From an uncultured Ilumatobacter sp. (lineage in GTDB: Bacteria; Actinomycetota; Acidimicrobiia; Acidimicrobiales; Ilumatobacteraceae): a DNA stretch of 13,031 nucleotides. The position numbers were made by a program, and so were the translations under genes. The notes under the pieces are model-generated. The model was not told the DNA's origin, did not search any database, and saw only the letters and a list, made by a program, of their open reading frames with translations. Where the stretch lies: assembly GCA_937891565.1 (NCBI GenBank), contig CALAHA010000304.1:1-13031 (forward strand), written 5' to 3'. This document shows, piece by piece, positions 6,292 to 13,031 of this stretch; position 1 is the stretch's first letter; each line of letters opens with the position of its first letter.

Positions 6292-7434
6292 ATGTCGGCA
6301 TCATCACCAACACCCACACTCACCCGTGCCGACTACATCTCTGCGGACGTCTTCGAACTGGAACGCCGGCGCATCTTCCACGGGGGGTGGTTCTTCGTCG
6401 GCCACGTCGCGTCGATTCCTGCCGGATCGTCACGCGTGCTCGACGTCGCCGGTGAGCAGGTCATCGTCACCTGCACCAGGGCGGGACAGTTCCACGCCTT
6501 CGCGAACGCCTGCCGCCACCGCGGCGCGATGTTGGTCGACCCGACCGACCCGACGGTGGTCGCTCCCGAGTGTGGGGCAGCGTCCATCCAATGCCCGTAT
6601 CATGCGTGGACCTACGGGCTCGACGGTCGACTCCTCGCCACCCCACGGGTCAACCGCGCCGACGTCGACCGCGACGCGACCGGGCTGTGGGCGTATCGAG
6701 CTGACGTCTGGAACGGCTTGGTCTTCGTCTCGCTCGCCCACGACGTGGCCCCGTTACGCGAGTGGCTCGTCGAGTCGAATCCCGCACTCGTCGGATTCGA
6801 GCACCTTGCGATCGCGGACATGGCGTTGGTGCAACGGACCGCATCGTCGGCTGCAGCAAACTGGAAGATCGTCGTCGAGAACTACCAGGAGTGCCTGCAC
6901 TGCCCGGTCGTGCACCCCGAACTCGTCGAGGTGATCCCGCACTACCGAACCGGAGAGGTGGTCGATGCGGCGCGTCCCGACGGAGCTGTCGAATTCCTGA
7001 ACGGGGCCAACAGCTACATGCAGGCGAGTACGGGAGCTGCGGAACTCCCGCTCCTTCCCGGTGTCGCGCCATCCGACGAGGGCGTCTACAACGGAACGAG
7101 CGTCTTTCCCAATCTGTTCTTCGACCTCACGGCGTCGGGCCTTGTGCTCACGACGCTCTTCCCGGTCGATCCCGACCGCACCCTGATCGTCGGGGAGTAC
7201 CTGTTCGCGCCCGAGGTCGCAGCGTCGTCCGAGTACGACCCGACCGACGAGATCGCCTTCAACGAACTGATCGGCGCACAGGACATCGCCGTGTGCGAGC
7301 GGGTCCAGCGCGGGGTCGCATCGCGTGCCTTCACGACCGGGATTCTGACCACCAAGGACGATGCTGTCGTCGACTTCGACCGACAGTACCGGTCGGCGAT
7401 GGACCCGCTTGCGCACCCGTTCCAAATCACCTAA
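6292..7434 (+). CDS. Second Rieske non-haem iron oxygenase, alpha subunit (quaternary-amine/betaine type)
   Basis: This 380-aa oxygenase is clearly distinct from the minus-strand one. Its Rieske ligands are Cys74-x-His76 and Cys101-x2-His104, with 24 residues between the pairs (18 in the other). The mononuclear iron site is ENYQECLHCPVVH with Glu200, His203 and His208, and Asp331 in QDIAVCERVQRG. The NYxECxHCPxxHPEL pattern resembles glycine-betaine and related demethylases (GbcA-like); that is family recollection, not a search. The start at ATG 6292 has AGGAAG 11 nt upstream, rather far. It is first in the plus operon, 57 nt ahead of the binding-protein gene, opposite the aminotransferase across the shared operator. 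As with the other oxygenase, a reductase must come from elsewhere. The two may act on successive C-N bonds of one imported substrate. Confidence 0.92.
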   Translation: MSASSPTPTLTRADYISADVFELERRRIFHGGWFFVGHVASIPAGSSRVLDVAGEQVIVTCTRAGQFHAFANACRHRGAMLVDPTDPTVVAPECGAASIQCPYHAWTYGLDGRLLATPRVNRADVDRDATGLWAYRADVWNGLVFVSLAHDVAPLREWLVESNPALVGFEHLAIADMALVQRTASSAAANWKIVVENYQECLHCPVVHPELVEVIPHYRTGEVVDAARPDGAVEFLNGANSYMQASTGAAELPLLPGVAPSDEGVYNGTSVFPNLFFDLTASGLVLTTLFPVDPDRTLIVGEYLFAPEVAASSEYDPTDEIAFNELIGAQDIAVCERVQRGVASRAFTTGILTTKDDAVVDFDRQYRSAMDPLAHPFQIT

Positions 7435-7448
7435 CGTCACTGCAATCG

Positions 7449-7470
7449 TCTGACCCGGCGGCGGGTCAGA
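7449..7470 (+). repeat. Intergenic hairpin between Rieske gene and potD-like gene
   Basis: TCTGACCCG (7449-7457) and CGGGTCAGA (7462-7470) form a perfect 9-bp stem with a GCGG loop, in the 57-nt gap 11 nt before the GGGGAA ribosome site of the binding protein. There is no T-run after it, so it is not a classic terminator. Such hairpins often protect or attenuate mRNA and let the binding protein be made in excess; that role is inference. Confidence 0.6.
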
Positions 7471-7491
7471 TCAACTGAAACTGGGGAATCC

Positions 7492-8664
7492 ATGGCCACT
7501 GACCGCCGACAGTTCATTCACCGCAGCGCCCAGTTCGGCGTGCTCCTCGGGGCCGGGGTCCCGCTGCTCCAGGCCTGCGGGAGCAGCGACAGCGGCGGCG
7601 ACTCGAAGGCCGTGACCGACGCGATCGAGGACGGGCTCAAGCCGGAAGGCGGCCCGCTGCGAATCCTCAACTACGCCGACTATGTCAACCCCGACACCGT
7701 GGCCTCCTTCGAAGCGCAGTACGGCGTGAAGATCGAGATCACCACCTTCGACGTCGACGCCGAAGCGGTCACGAAGCTGGCCAACGGGTCGGTCGAGGTC
7801 GACGTGTTCCAGTCGGCGGCACCGAACACCCTCGGCCGGCTGATCGCCGGCGGCCTGCTGCAGCCCCTGAACGCGTCGTACATCCCGAACAAGGCCAACG
7901 TGCTGCCGACGTTCGACAACCCGTGGTACGACGAGGGCTCCGCGTACACCGTGCCCTACACCGTCTTCTCGTCCGGCATCGGCTACCGCACCGATCGCAT
8001 CGACCCCGCCAAGGTCGAGGAGTTGGGCTGGGAAATCCTGTGGGACCCCGAGTACAAGGGCGTCACGTCGATCCTCGACGACTATCGCGAAGGGCTCTCG
8101 ATGGCGCTGCTCCGTCGGGGCATCACCGACGTCAACACCACCGACAAAGCGTTGATCGAGCAGGCCGGCGCCGACCTCGGCGAGCTCACCGGGCTGATGA
8201 ACATCAAGGTCAACATCGAGGGCTACAAGGACATCCCCGAAGGCGCGACGACGCTCGCTCACACGTGGAGCGGCGATCTGTTGGCGGGCGCCTACTCATA
8301 CCTGCCTGAGGGCACCGACCCGTCGGTGCTGGGCTGGTGGTATCCGTCGGACGACGTCGGCGTCGTCAACAACGACTGCATGACCGTGACGGCGAATGCG
8401 AAGAACCCCGTGCTCGGCCATCTCTGGATCAATCATCTGATCGATGTCGCCAACGCCGAGGAGAACTTCAGTTGGAACGGCTACCTGCCTCCGATCACGG
8501 GGCTCGACGCCGACTACCTCATCGAGAACGAGTACGCACCGGAGAACCTGCGCGCCGCCGTGCTCGACGACGCGATCATCTCGAAGGGACTTCGATTCGA
8601 GCCCCTCGACATGGAGACCAACCAGCTCTGGGAACGGACGTGGTCAGCGTTCACCGCCGGCTAG
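7492..8664 (+). CDS. potD: Tat-exported lipoprotein, PotD-like polyamine/amine substrate-binding protein
   Basis: This 390-aa extracytoplasmic solute receptor feeds the PotBC-like permease. The N-terminus has a twin-arginine motif (DRRQFI, 4-9), a hydrophobic stretch and a lipobox LQAC with Cys29, so it is probably folded in the cytoplasm and lipid-anchored outside. The mature protein matches the PotD/PotF fold: LNYADYV (59-65), VDVFQS (104-108 region), PYTVFSSGIGYRTD (155-168), DDYRE (196-200) and TANAKNP (300-306). Compared from memory with E. coli PotD, the acidic pair (Asp197, Glu200), Trp259 and Asp295 are kept. The aromatic residues equivalent to Trp34 and Trp255 appear as Tyr61 and Asn293, hinting at a different ligand. 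GGGGAA lies just upstream of the ATG. The potB-like gene follows after 15 nt. The family is firm; the ligand is unknown. Confidence 0.9.
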   Translation: MATDRRQFIHRSAQFGVLLGAGVPLLQACGSSDSGGDSKAVTDAIEDGLKPEGGPLRILNYADYVNPDTVASFEAQYGVKIEITTFDVDAEAVTKLANGSVEVDVFQSAAPNTLGRLIAGGLLQPLNASYIPNKANVLPTFDNPWYDEGSAYTVPYTVFSSGIGYRTDRIDPAKVEELGWEILWDPEYKGVTSILDDYREGLSMALLRRGITDVNTTDKALIEQAGADLGELTGLMNIKVNIEGYKDIPEGATTLAHTWSGDLLAGAYSYLPEGTDPSVLGWWYPSDDVGVVNNDCMTVTANAKNPVLGHLWINHLIDVANAEENFSWNGYLPPITGLDADYLIENEYAPENLRAAVLDDAIISKGLRFEPLDMETNQLWERTWSAFTAG

Positions 8665-8679
8665 CACACCCGGCCTGCG

Positions 8680-9630
8680 ATGGCTGACGCCACCACCGCA
8701 GCGGTGACCGGCGGAGACGCCACGGCGCCGGGCGGGCATCGGTCGGGCACGGCGTTCTGGGCGGCGCTCGCATCGCCCGGCTCGCTGCTGCTCGTCGCGC
8801 TGTTCGTCGTGCCGGCCTATGCGATTCTCGCCGTTGCGTTCGGTGGCATCGACCCGATCCTGCGCACGACAGTGCCGGCCTGGAATCCGCTCGACTGGGA
8901 TCTCGAGCGGTTCGGCGACGTGGTGAGCCGGGTGTTCGGCGGTGATCTCACCCGGGTGTTCCTCCGCACGGGGATTTTCGCCGGGCTCGCCCTCGTGGGC
9001 TGTTTCGTCATCGGCTACCCGGTCGCGTACTACGTCGCCCGCAAAGCCGGTCGAAATCGTGGCCTGCTGCTCGGACTGCTCGTGCTGCCGTTCTGGATCA
9101 GCTATCTGATGCGGATGCTCGCGTGGGTGAACCTCCTGCAGACCGACGGCTTCATCAATCGCATCCTTGGGTGGCTCCACCTCGGCTCCGGCAACCGGAA
9201 CTGGCTCGACGGTGACTGGCCGACCGTGGTCTTCGGCCTCGTGTACGGATACATCCCGTTCTTCATCCTGCCGTTGTACGCAGCGCTCGAACGCCTCGAC
9301 GGTCGACTGATCGAAGCCTCGCGGGACCTCGGTGCATCGTCGGCGTCGACGTTCCTGCGGGTGACGCTGCCGCTGTCGATCCCCGGGCTGATGGCCGCCT
9401 CCGTAATCATCCTGCTGCCGATGTGCGGTGACTACTACACGAACACCTATCTGACCGGTGGTTCGCCGCGGACCGAGATGGTCGGCAACCAGATCGAGTT
9501 CTTCCTCCGTGGATCGAGCCAACCGCAGGCCGGCGCGTCCCTCGTGATCATCCTGATGGCGTTCCTCACGATCGCCATGGCGTACTATCTCGCCTCGGTC
9601 GCGCGCAGCCAGCGAGAGTCGGCGAGTTGA
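8680..9630 (+). CDS. potB: ABC transporter permease, PotB-like
   Basis: This 316-aa integral membrane permease pairs with the next gene to form the channel. It has a hydrophilic N-terminus (1-25) and about six membrane segments (near 32-54, 97-120, 128-150, 181-203, 236-250, 286-306). The cytoplasmic coupling (EAA) loop is at 212-237, with EASRDLGASSASTFLRVTLP docking to the PotA ATPase. The length and QTDGFINRIL-type sequence fit PotB. It starts 15 nt after the binding-protein stop, with no strong ribosome site visible, and its TGA overlaps the ATG of the next permease by one base. It is the third gene of the plus operon. Confidence 0.9.
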   Translation: MADATTAAVTGGDATAPGGHRSGTAFWAALASPGSLLLVALFVVPAYAILAVAFGGIDPILRTTVPAWNPLDWDLERFGDVVSRVFGGDLTRVFLRTGIFAGLALVGCFVIGYPVAYYVARKAGRNRGLLLGLLVLPFWISYLMRMLAWVNLLQTDGFINRILGWLHLGSGNRNWLDGDWPTVVFGLVYGYIPFFILPLYAALERLDGRLIEASRDLGASSASTFLRVTLPLSIPGLMAASVIILLPMCGDYYTNTYLTGGSPRTEMVGNQIEFFLRGSSQPQAGASLVIILMAFLTIAMAYYLASVARSQRESAS

Positions 9631-10472
9631 TGAAGCAGCGTCGGTTCGGTCCGCTGGCGATCGTCACGTGGCTCTACGTGCTGTGGTCGCTCGTGCCGGT
9701 GCTCATTGCCGTGCGCATCTCGTTCAACTCCGGCAAGAGCCGCTCGGCCTTCCAGTCGACGTCGTTCCGGTGGTACTGGGATGACCCCGCTTCGGTCTGG
9801 CAGGACGACGCGCTGCAGACAGCGCTCACCAACACGCTGAAGTTGGCCGGCCTCACGATGTTGATCGCCACCCCGGTCGGTGTGGCGATGGCCATCGGGC
9901 TCCAACGCTGGCGCGGTCGTGTGTCGCGCGGGGCGAACAACCTGATGTTGTTGCCGCTCGTCACGCCCGAGATCGTCGTCGGCGTCGCGCTGTTCCTCGT
10001 CTTCAGTCAGATCTACACCTCGGTTCCTCGTGGCTTCACGACCCAACTCCTCGGGCACATCACCTTCACGATGTCGTACGTGGTCATCATCGTCCGCGGA
10101 CGCCTGATGTCGATCGGCACGCACTTCGAAGAGGCCGCCCGCGACCTCGGCGCGACTCGGACCCAGGCGCTGCGGATGGTGCTGTTGCCGCAGCTCGGGC
10201 CCGCCATCTTCGCCAGCCTGATGGTCGTGTTCGCCACGTCGGTCGACGACTTCGTGATCTCCTCGTTCCTGTCGACCGGCGCGTCGACCGAGACCGTGCC
10301 GATCAAGATCTACGCGAGCGCGCGCGCCGCGGCTACGCCGTCGGTCAACGCGCTGGCAACGGTGATGCTGGTGATCACGCTTGCTGCGGTGGGTGTGGCG
10401 GCGCTGGTGATGCGTCTCCTGCGACGTGCGGGCGTCGGTGACGGCTCCGGCCTCTCCAGCATGACGGGCTGA
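9630..10472 (+). CDS. potC: ABC transporter permease, PotC-like
   Basis: This 280-aa second permease subunit has about six membrane segments, beginning at 10-30. Its EAA loop is at 168-193 (EAARDLGATRTQALRMVLLP), followed by the PotC-type DDFVISSFLS (206-215) and TVPIKIYASAR (222-232). The ATG at 9630 was chosen because it shares one base with the preceding stop (TGATG). A TTG at 9627 would add a single Met and is less likely. It is the last gene of the plus operon and converges on the methyltransferase gene 53 nt away. With PotA encoded on the other strand at 2525-3595, the four importer parts are all present. Confidence 0.9.
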   Translation: MKQRRFGPLAIVTWLYVLWSLVPVLIAVRISFNSGKSRSAFQSTSFRWYWDDPASVWQDDALQTALTNTLKLAGLTMLIATPVGVAMAIGLQRWRGRVSRGANNLMLLPLVTPEIVVGVALFLVFSQIYTSVPRGFTTQLLGHITFTMSYVVIIVRGRLMSIGTHFEEAARDLGATRTQALRMVLLPQLGPAIFASLMVVFATSVDDFVISSFLSTGASTETVPIKIYASARAAATPSVNALATVMLVITLAAVGVAALVMRLLRRAGVGDGSGLSSMTG

Positions 10473-10525
10473 GGCCGCCGGCCGGTGAGCAGCGCTGTAC
10501 CGGTGGGTGGCACTCGGCGACGTCG
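10473..10525. other. Convergent intergenic gap between potC-like and methyltransferase genes
   Basis: Two operons meet here. GC-rich self-complementary pieces (CCGGCCGG, CCGGT/ACCGG, AGCGCT) could fold, but there is no T-tract on either strand, so no intrinsic terminator can be named. Confidence 0.4.
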
Positions 10526-11314
10526 TCAGGCGCGCGGCCGACGTGCGCGGAGATGGTGCGGACAGTGCTCACCCGATTCGAGCACGGGGATCATCGCCTC
10601 CCAGGTGCGGATCTGTAGGGCGAGTTCGTCGGCTCCAATCGCGGCCTCGAACGTCGCTCGTTCACTTCCCGTCAGCCGCTCGAGCTCTTCACGTGCGACC
10701 ACTCGATACCACGGATTCCGATCGACGAGTTCGATGTCGACGAAACCTGCGGCACGCAGCGCCCGTCGGTAGCGTGCCGGCGACGCCATTCCGAAGTCGA
10801 GGTCCTCGGCCGCGACGTACGCCTGCATCTCCGCCGACATCTCTCCGTCGTGTGACGTCAGCCAGTCGGAGGCGAGGAACCACCCGCCCGGGCGGAGGAC
10901 CCGGAAGACGTCGATGGCGAGGGACTCCTTGTCGGCGATGTGCACGATCGAGTCCTTGCTGAACACGACGTTGAAGCTCGCATCGTCGAACGGGAGCGGA
11001 CCGGGCTCAACACGTCGGATCTCGACGCGGTCGCCGAGTCCCTGGGCGTCCAGTCGGCTGCTTGCGATCTCACAGACCGGAGCTTCGACGTCGATGCCGA
11101 TGACCTTACCCGCGTGCCCGGCGCCGACCAACACGCCCGTCGCGCCGCCGATTCCACACCCGATGTCGAGCACGGTCAGCCCGGTGAGGTCAACACCCGC
11201 GATGACTCGCATCACCTCGTCAGCGCCTCCCGGGGACAGGAAGCCGTCGCCCCAGAGTCCTTCGAGGAACGTGATCATCCGCTCCGGGTAATGCAGTTCG
11301 TCCGAGCCGGCCAC
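10526..11314 (-). CDS. SAM-dependent methyltransferase, phosphoethanolamine N-methyltransferase-like
   Basis: This 262-aa class I methyltransferase has the SAM-binding VLDIGCGIGG at 48-57, an acidic Asp75 closing strand 2, FSKDSIVHIADKE (118-130) and FRVLRPGGWFLASDW (137-151). The SKDxxxHIxDK segment is typical of phosphoethanolamine and related small-amine N-methyltransferases, as is the N-terminal YPERM...GFLSPGG. A phospho-base, glycine or polyamine acceptor are all possible. The GTG at 11314 keeps the conserved-looking DELHYPER segment and sits 11 nt after the FAD gene stop. The ATG at 11278 is the alternative and has GGAG only 3 nt before it. It is the last gene of a minus operon with the FAD oxidoreductase. 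A methyl-adding enzyme beside possible demethylases is unexpected if all act on one compound. Confidence 0.82.
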   Translation of the reverse strand: MAGSDELHYPERMITFLEGLWGDGFLSPGGADEVMRVIAGVDLTGLTVLDIGCGIGGATGVLVGAGHAGKVIGIDVEAPVCEIASSRLDAQGLGDRVEIRRVEPGPLPFDDASFNVVFSKDSIVHIADKESLAIDVFRVLRPGGWFLASDWLTSHDGEMSAEMQAYVAAEDLDFGMASPARYRRALRAAGFVDIELVDRNPWYRVVAREELERLTGSERATFEAAIGADELALQIRTWEAMIPVLESGEHCPHHLRARRPRA

Positions 11315-11325
11315 GTCGTCGTTAT

Positions 11326-12966
11326 TCAGGCCGTTGCGAGGTCGCGCAGGATCCGCTGACTGGCGAGCCACCCGGGTCCGCCGCTCACGCAACCGCCGGG
11401 ATGGGTGCCCGATCCACACTGGTAGTAACCCTCGATCGGGGTTCGGTACTGACTCCAGCCGGGTGCCGGCCGGAAGAAGTACATCTGCGGTGCAAAGAAC
11501 TCGCCATGGAAGATGTTGCCCTCGGGCAGGCCGGCGACGGTTTCGATGTCGAGCGGCGTGACGATCTCGCGTTGGAGGACCAGGTCGGAGAAGCCGGGGA
11601 AGAACGATTCCAAGGTGGCCTGCACGTTGTCGGCCATGTGCTCGCGCTCGGTCGGCCAATCGCTGCCCCTGAGTTCGTACGGCGTGTAGTGAATAAAGCA
11701 CGACATCACGTGCTTTCCCGGTGGGGCCATGTCGGGGTCGATGGTCGACTGGATGGCGCCGTCGATGTACGGTCGGGTGGAGTACCAGCCGTACTTCGCC
11801 TCGTCGAAGGCGCGTTCGAGGTACTCCATCGTCGGCGCGATGTTCGTGAACCCGCGGAACATGTCGGTGCGCTCGCCGAGCGAGGGGTAGGTCGGCAGCC
11901 CGTCGAGTGCGAAGTTGACCTTCGACGACGTGCCTTGGTAGCGGTATCGGCGGAGGGCGTCGACGAGATCGGCGGGCAGTTCGCGTGGGTCGACGAACTT
12001 CGTAAACGTTCGGCGCGGGTCGGCGGCCGAGACGATCACCTTCGCCGACAACTCGGTGCCGTCGGCTAGGGCGATGCCGGTTGCGCGACCGTTCGACGTG
12101 ATCACCCGGTCGACCTCGGTGCCGAGCTTGATCTGCGCGCCGAAGCTTTGGGCGGCCCGGGCGAGCACCTGCGTGAACTCTCCGTTGCCGCCTTTGTGGA
12201 AGGCCCACGAACCGAGGCTGCCGTCATGTTCGCCCATTCCGTGGAACAGCAGCACGAGCCCCGAACCCTGCGACATCGGGCCGACCTTGGTGCCGATGAT
12301 CCCGGACGAGGCGAGGTAGCCCTTCAGGATGTCCGACTCGAAGTAGTCGTCGAGGAAGTCGGCGGCGCTGCCGGTCAGCAGGCGCACGAGGTTGTGGAGC
12401 ACGCCCTTGTCGACCCCGCGGAGATGCTGTGCGAGTTCGGCCAGCTCGGCCACGCCGTCAGGAGAAGTCGCGAACAGGTCCGGCGGCGCCTTGTCGAACA
12501 GTGGCTTGACGGCCCGCACGACCATCTCAATGTCGTGGCTGTACTGGTCGTAGGCGTCGGCGTCGTGCTGCGAGTGTCGGGCGATCTCGATGATGTTCTC
12601 GTTGCGATCGGTGCCCATCACCAATGCGTCACCGTTTTCCATCGGGCAGAACGAAGCCGGCATCAGCAGCGGCATGAAGCCGTGTTTCACGAGACCGAGG
12701 TCGTGGATGATGTTGGGGCGGAGCAGGCTCAACGCGTAGGAGAAAGTGGTGAACTTGAAGCCGGGGCGCAGCTCCTCGGTGATCGCTGCGCCACCGACGA
12801 AGTCGCGGCGCTCCACGATCAGCGTACGCAGCCCCGACTTCGCGAGGTACGACGCGTTCACCAGTCCGTTGTGGCCGCCCCCGATGACGATCGCATCGAA
12901 CTCTCGGCTTCCAGCATCGACCGTGGGAGTCGTCACCCCGTCCTGTAGCGCGCTGCTGTCGGTCAT
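11326..12966 (-). CDS. FAD-dependent oxidoreductase, PYROXD2 / phytoene-desaturase-like
   Basis: This 546-aa flavoprotein has an N-terminal Rossmann motif IVIGGGHNGL (26-35), a ribose-binding Glu52 in VERRDFVGG and a C-terminal FAD-contact segment YYQCGSGTHPGGCVSGGPG (514-532). That last segment is characteristic of the PYROXD2-like branch of the amine-oxidase/phytoene-desaturase superfamily. Length is normal for that group. There is no carotenoid gene nearby, so carotenoid desaturation is unlikely; oxidation of an amine or C-C/C-N bond is possible but unproven. The ATG at 12966 overlaps the TGA of an upstream frame by 4 nt (ATGA), showing operon structure and supporting this start. The methyltransferase follows after 11 nt. 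It is transcribed towards the potDBC operon, so it is not directly under the 6180-6204 operator. Confidence 0.88.
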   Translation of the reverse strand: MTDSSALQDGVTTPTVDAGSREFDAIVIGGGHNGLVNASYLAKSGLRTLIVERRDFVGGAAITEELRPGFKFTTFSYALSLLRPNIIHDLGLVKHGFMPLLMPASFCPMENGDALVMGTDRNENIIEIARHSQHDADAYDQYSHDIEMVVRAVKPLFDKAPPDLFATSPDGVAELAELAQHLRGVDKGVLHNLVRLLTGSAADFLDDYFESDILKGYLASSGIIGTKVGPMSQGSGLVLLFHGMGEHDGSLGSWAFHKGGNGEFTQVLARAAQSFGAQIKLGTEVDRVITSNGRATGIALADGTELSAKVIVSAADPRRTFTKFVDPRELPADLVDALRRYRYQGTSSKVNFALDGLPTYPSLGERTDMFRGFTNIAPTMEYLERAFDEAKYGWYSTRPYIDGAIQSTIDPDMAPPGKHVMSCFIHYTPYELRGSDWPTEREHMADNVQATLESFFPGFSDLVLQREIVTPLDIETVAGLPEGNIFHGEFFAPQMYFFRPAPGWSQYRTPIEGYYQCGSGTHPGGCVSGGPGWLASQRILRDLATA

Positions 12967-13031
12967 GGCATCGACGTCTTTCTCTCGGGGGCGAAGAACG
13001 GGGTGTGGGTCACCTCGGCGGCGACCCGTTC
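12963..13031 (-). CDS. C-terminal 22 codons of an upstream gene, perhaps GcvT-like (cut by window edge)
   Basis: A minus-strand frame enters from the right edge and reads ERVAAEVTHTPFFAPERKT plus a few residues to a TGA at 12965-12963. The TGA overlaps the FAD gene's ATG as ATGA. Codon use is GC-rich at third positions. The PFFxPERK ending resembles the last strand of GcvT/aminomethyltransferase-family proteins, which would suit one-carbon release from demethylation, but 22 residues are too few to be sure. Confidence 0.5.
   Translation of the reverse strand, partial: ERVAAEVTHTPFFAPERKTSMP

Noticed and set aside
11315..12208. N-terminal extension of the methyltransferase frame upstream of 11314
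   Set aside because: Arg/His-rich and lies wholly inside the FAD oxidoreductase gene in another frame; the GTG at 11314 just after that gene's stop is the sensible start.
1..13031. Mobile elements, CRISPR arrays, phage genes, attachment sites
   Set aside because: No transposase, integrase, regular spaced repeats or tRNA-end duplications were seen; the tRNA genes are intact and not flanked by an integrase.

Overview
The window looks like a chromosomal piece of a high-GC actinobacterium. The signs are strong G/C at third codon positions, GTG starts, 4-nt and 1-nt gene overlaps, CCA-encoded tRNAs, and a LysM/lytic-transglycosylase wall protein beside tRNA genes. The Acidimicrobiia (Ilumatobacter-like marine lineages) would fit, but that is inference; no taxonomic marker is present.

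Left part (1-2127): the 5' end of a minus-strand tRNA, probably Arg; a membrane-anchored LysM + transglycosylase protein (minus); and two tRNA-Ser genes placed head to head, GCT on minus and TGA on plus. A strong hairpin terminator follows the minus tRNA. This part looks like housekeeping DNA.

Central part (2128-10472): an apparent catabolic island organised around one divergent control region at 6175-6222. To the left (minus) run a class III aminotransferase, a Rieske oxygenase and the polyamine-type ABC transporter ATPase (PotA-like), followed by a frameshifted reading frame. To the right (plus) run a second Rieske oxygenase, a Tat/lipoprotein PotD-like binding protein and PotB- and PotC-like permeases. 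One transporter is therefore split over two divergent operons. The control region holds two overlapping perfect palindromes and a pair of opposed promoter-like elements with 17-bp spacers, which suggests shared repression by a TetR-like regulator encoded elsewhere.

Right part (10526-13031): a convergent minus-strand operon containing the last 22 codons of an unidentified gene (possibly GcvT-like), a PYROXD2/phytoene-desaturase-like FAD oxidoreductase and a SAM methyltransferase resembling phosphoethanolamine N-methyltransferases.

Working model (inference): PotABCD imports a cationic, probably N-methylated or quaternary amine. The two Rieske enzymes, both carrying the Glu-x2-His-x4-His iron site seen in quaternary-ammonium oxygenases, cleave C-N or N-methyl bonds. 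The aminotransferase removes or moves the amino group, and the FAD oxidoreductase may oxidise an amine intermediate. The substrate cannot be named from sequence. The Rieske reductase partner and the regulator are not in the window.
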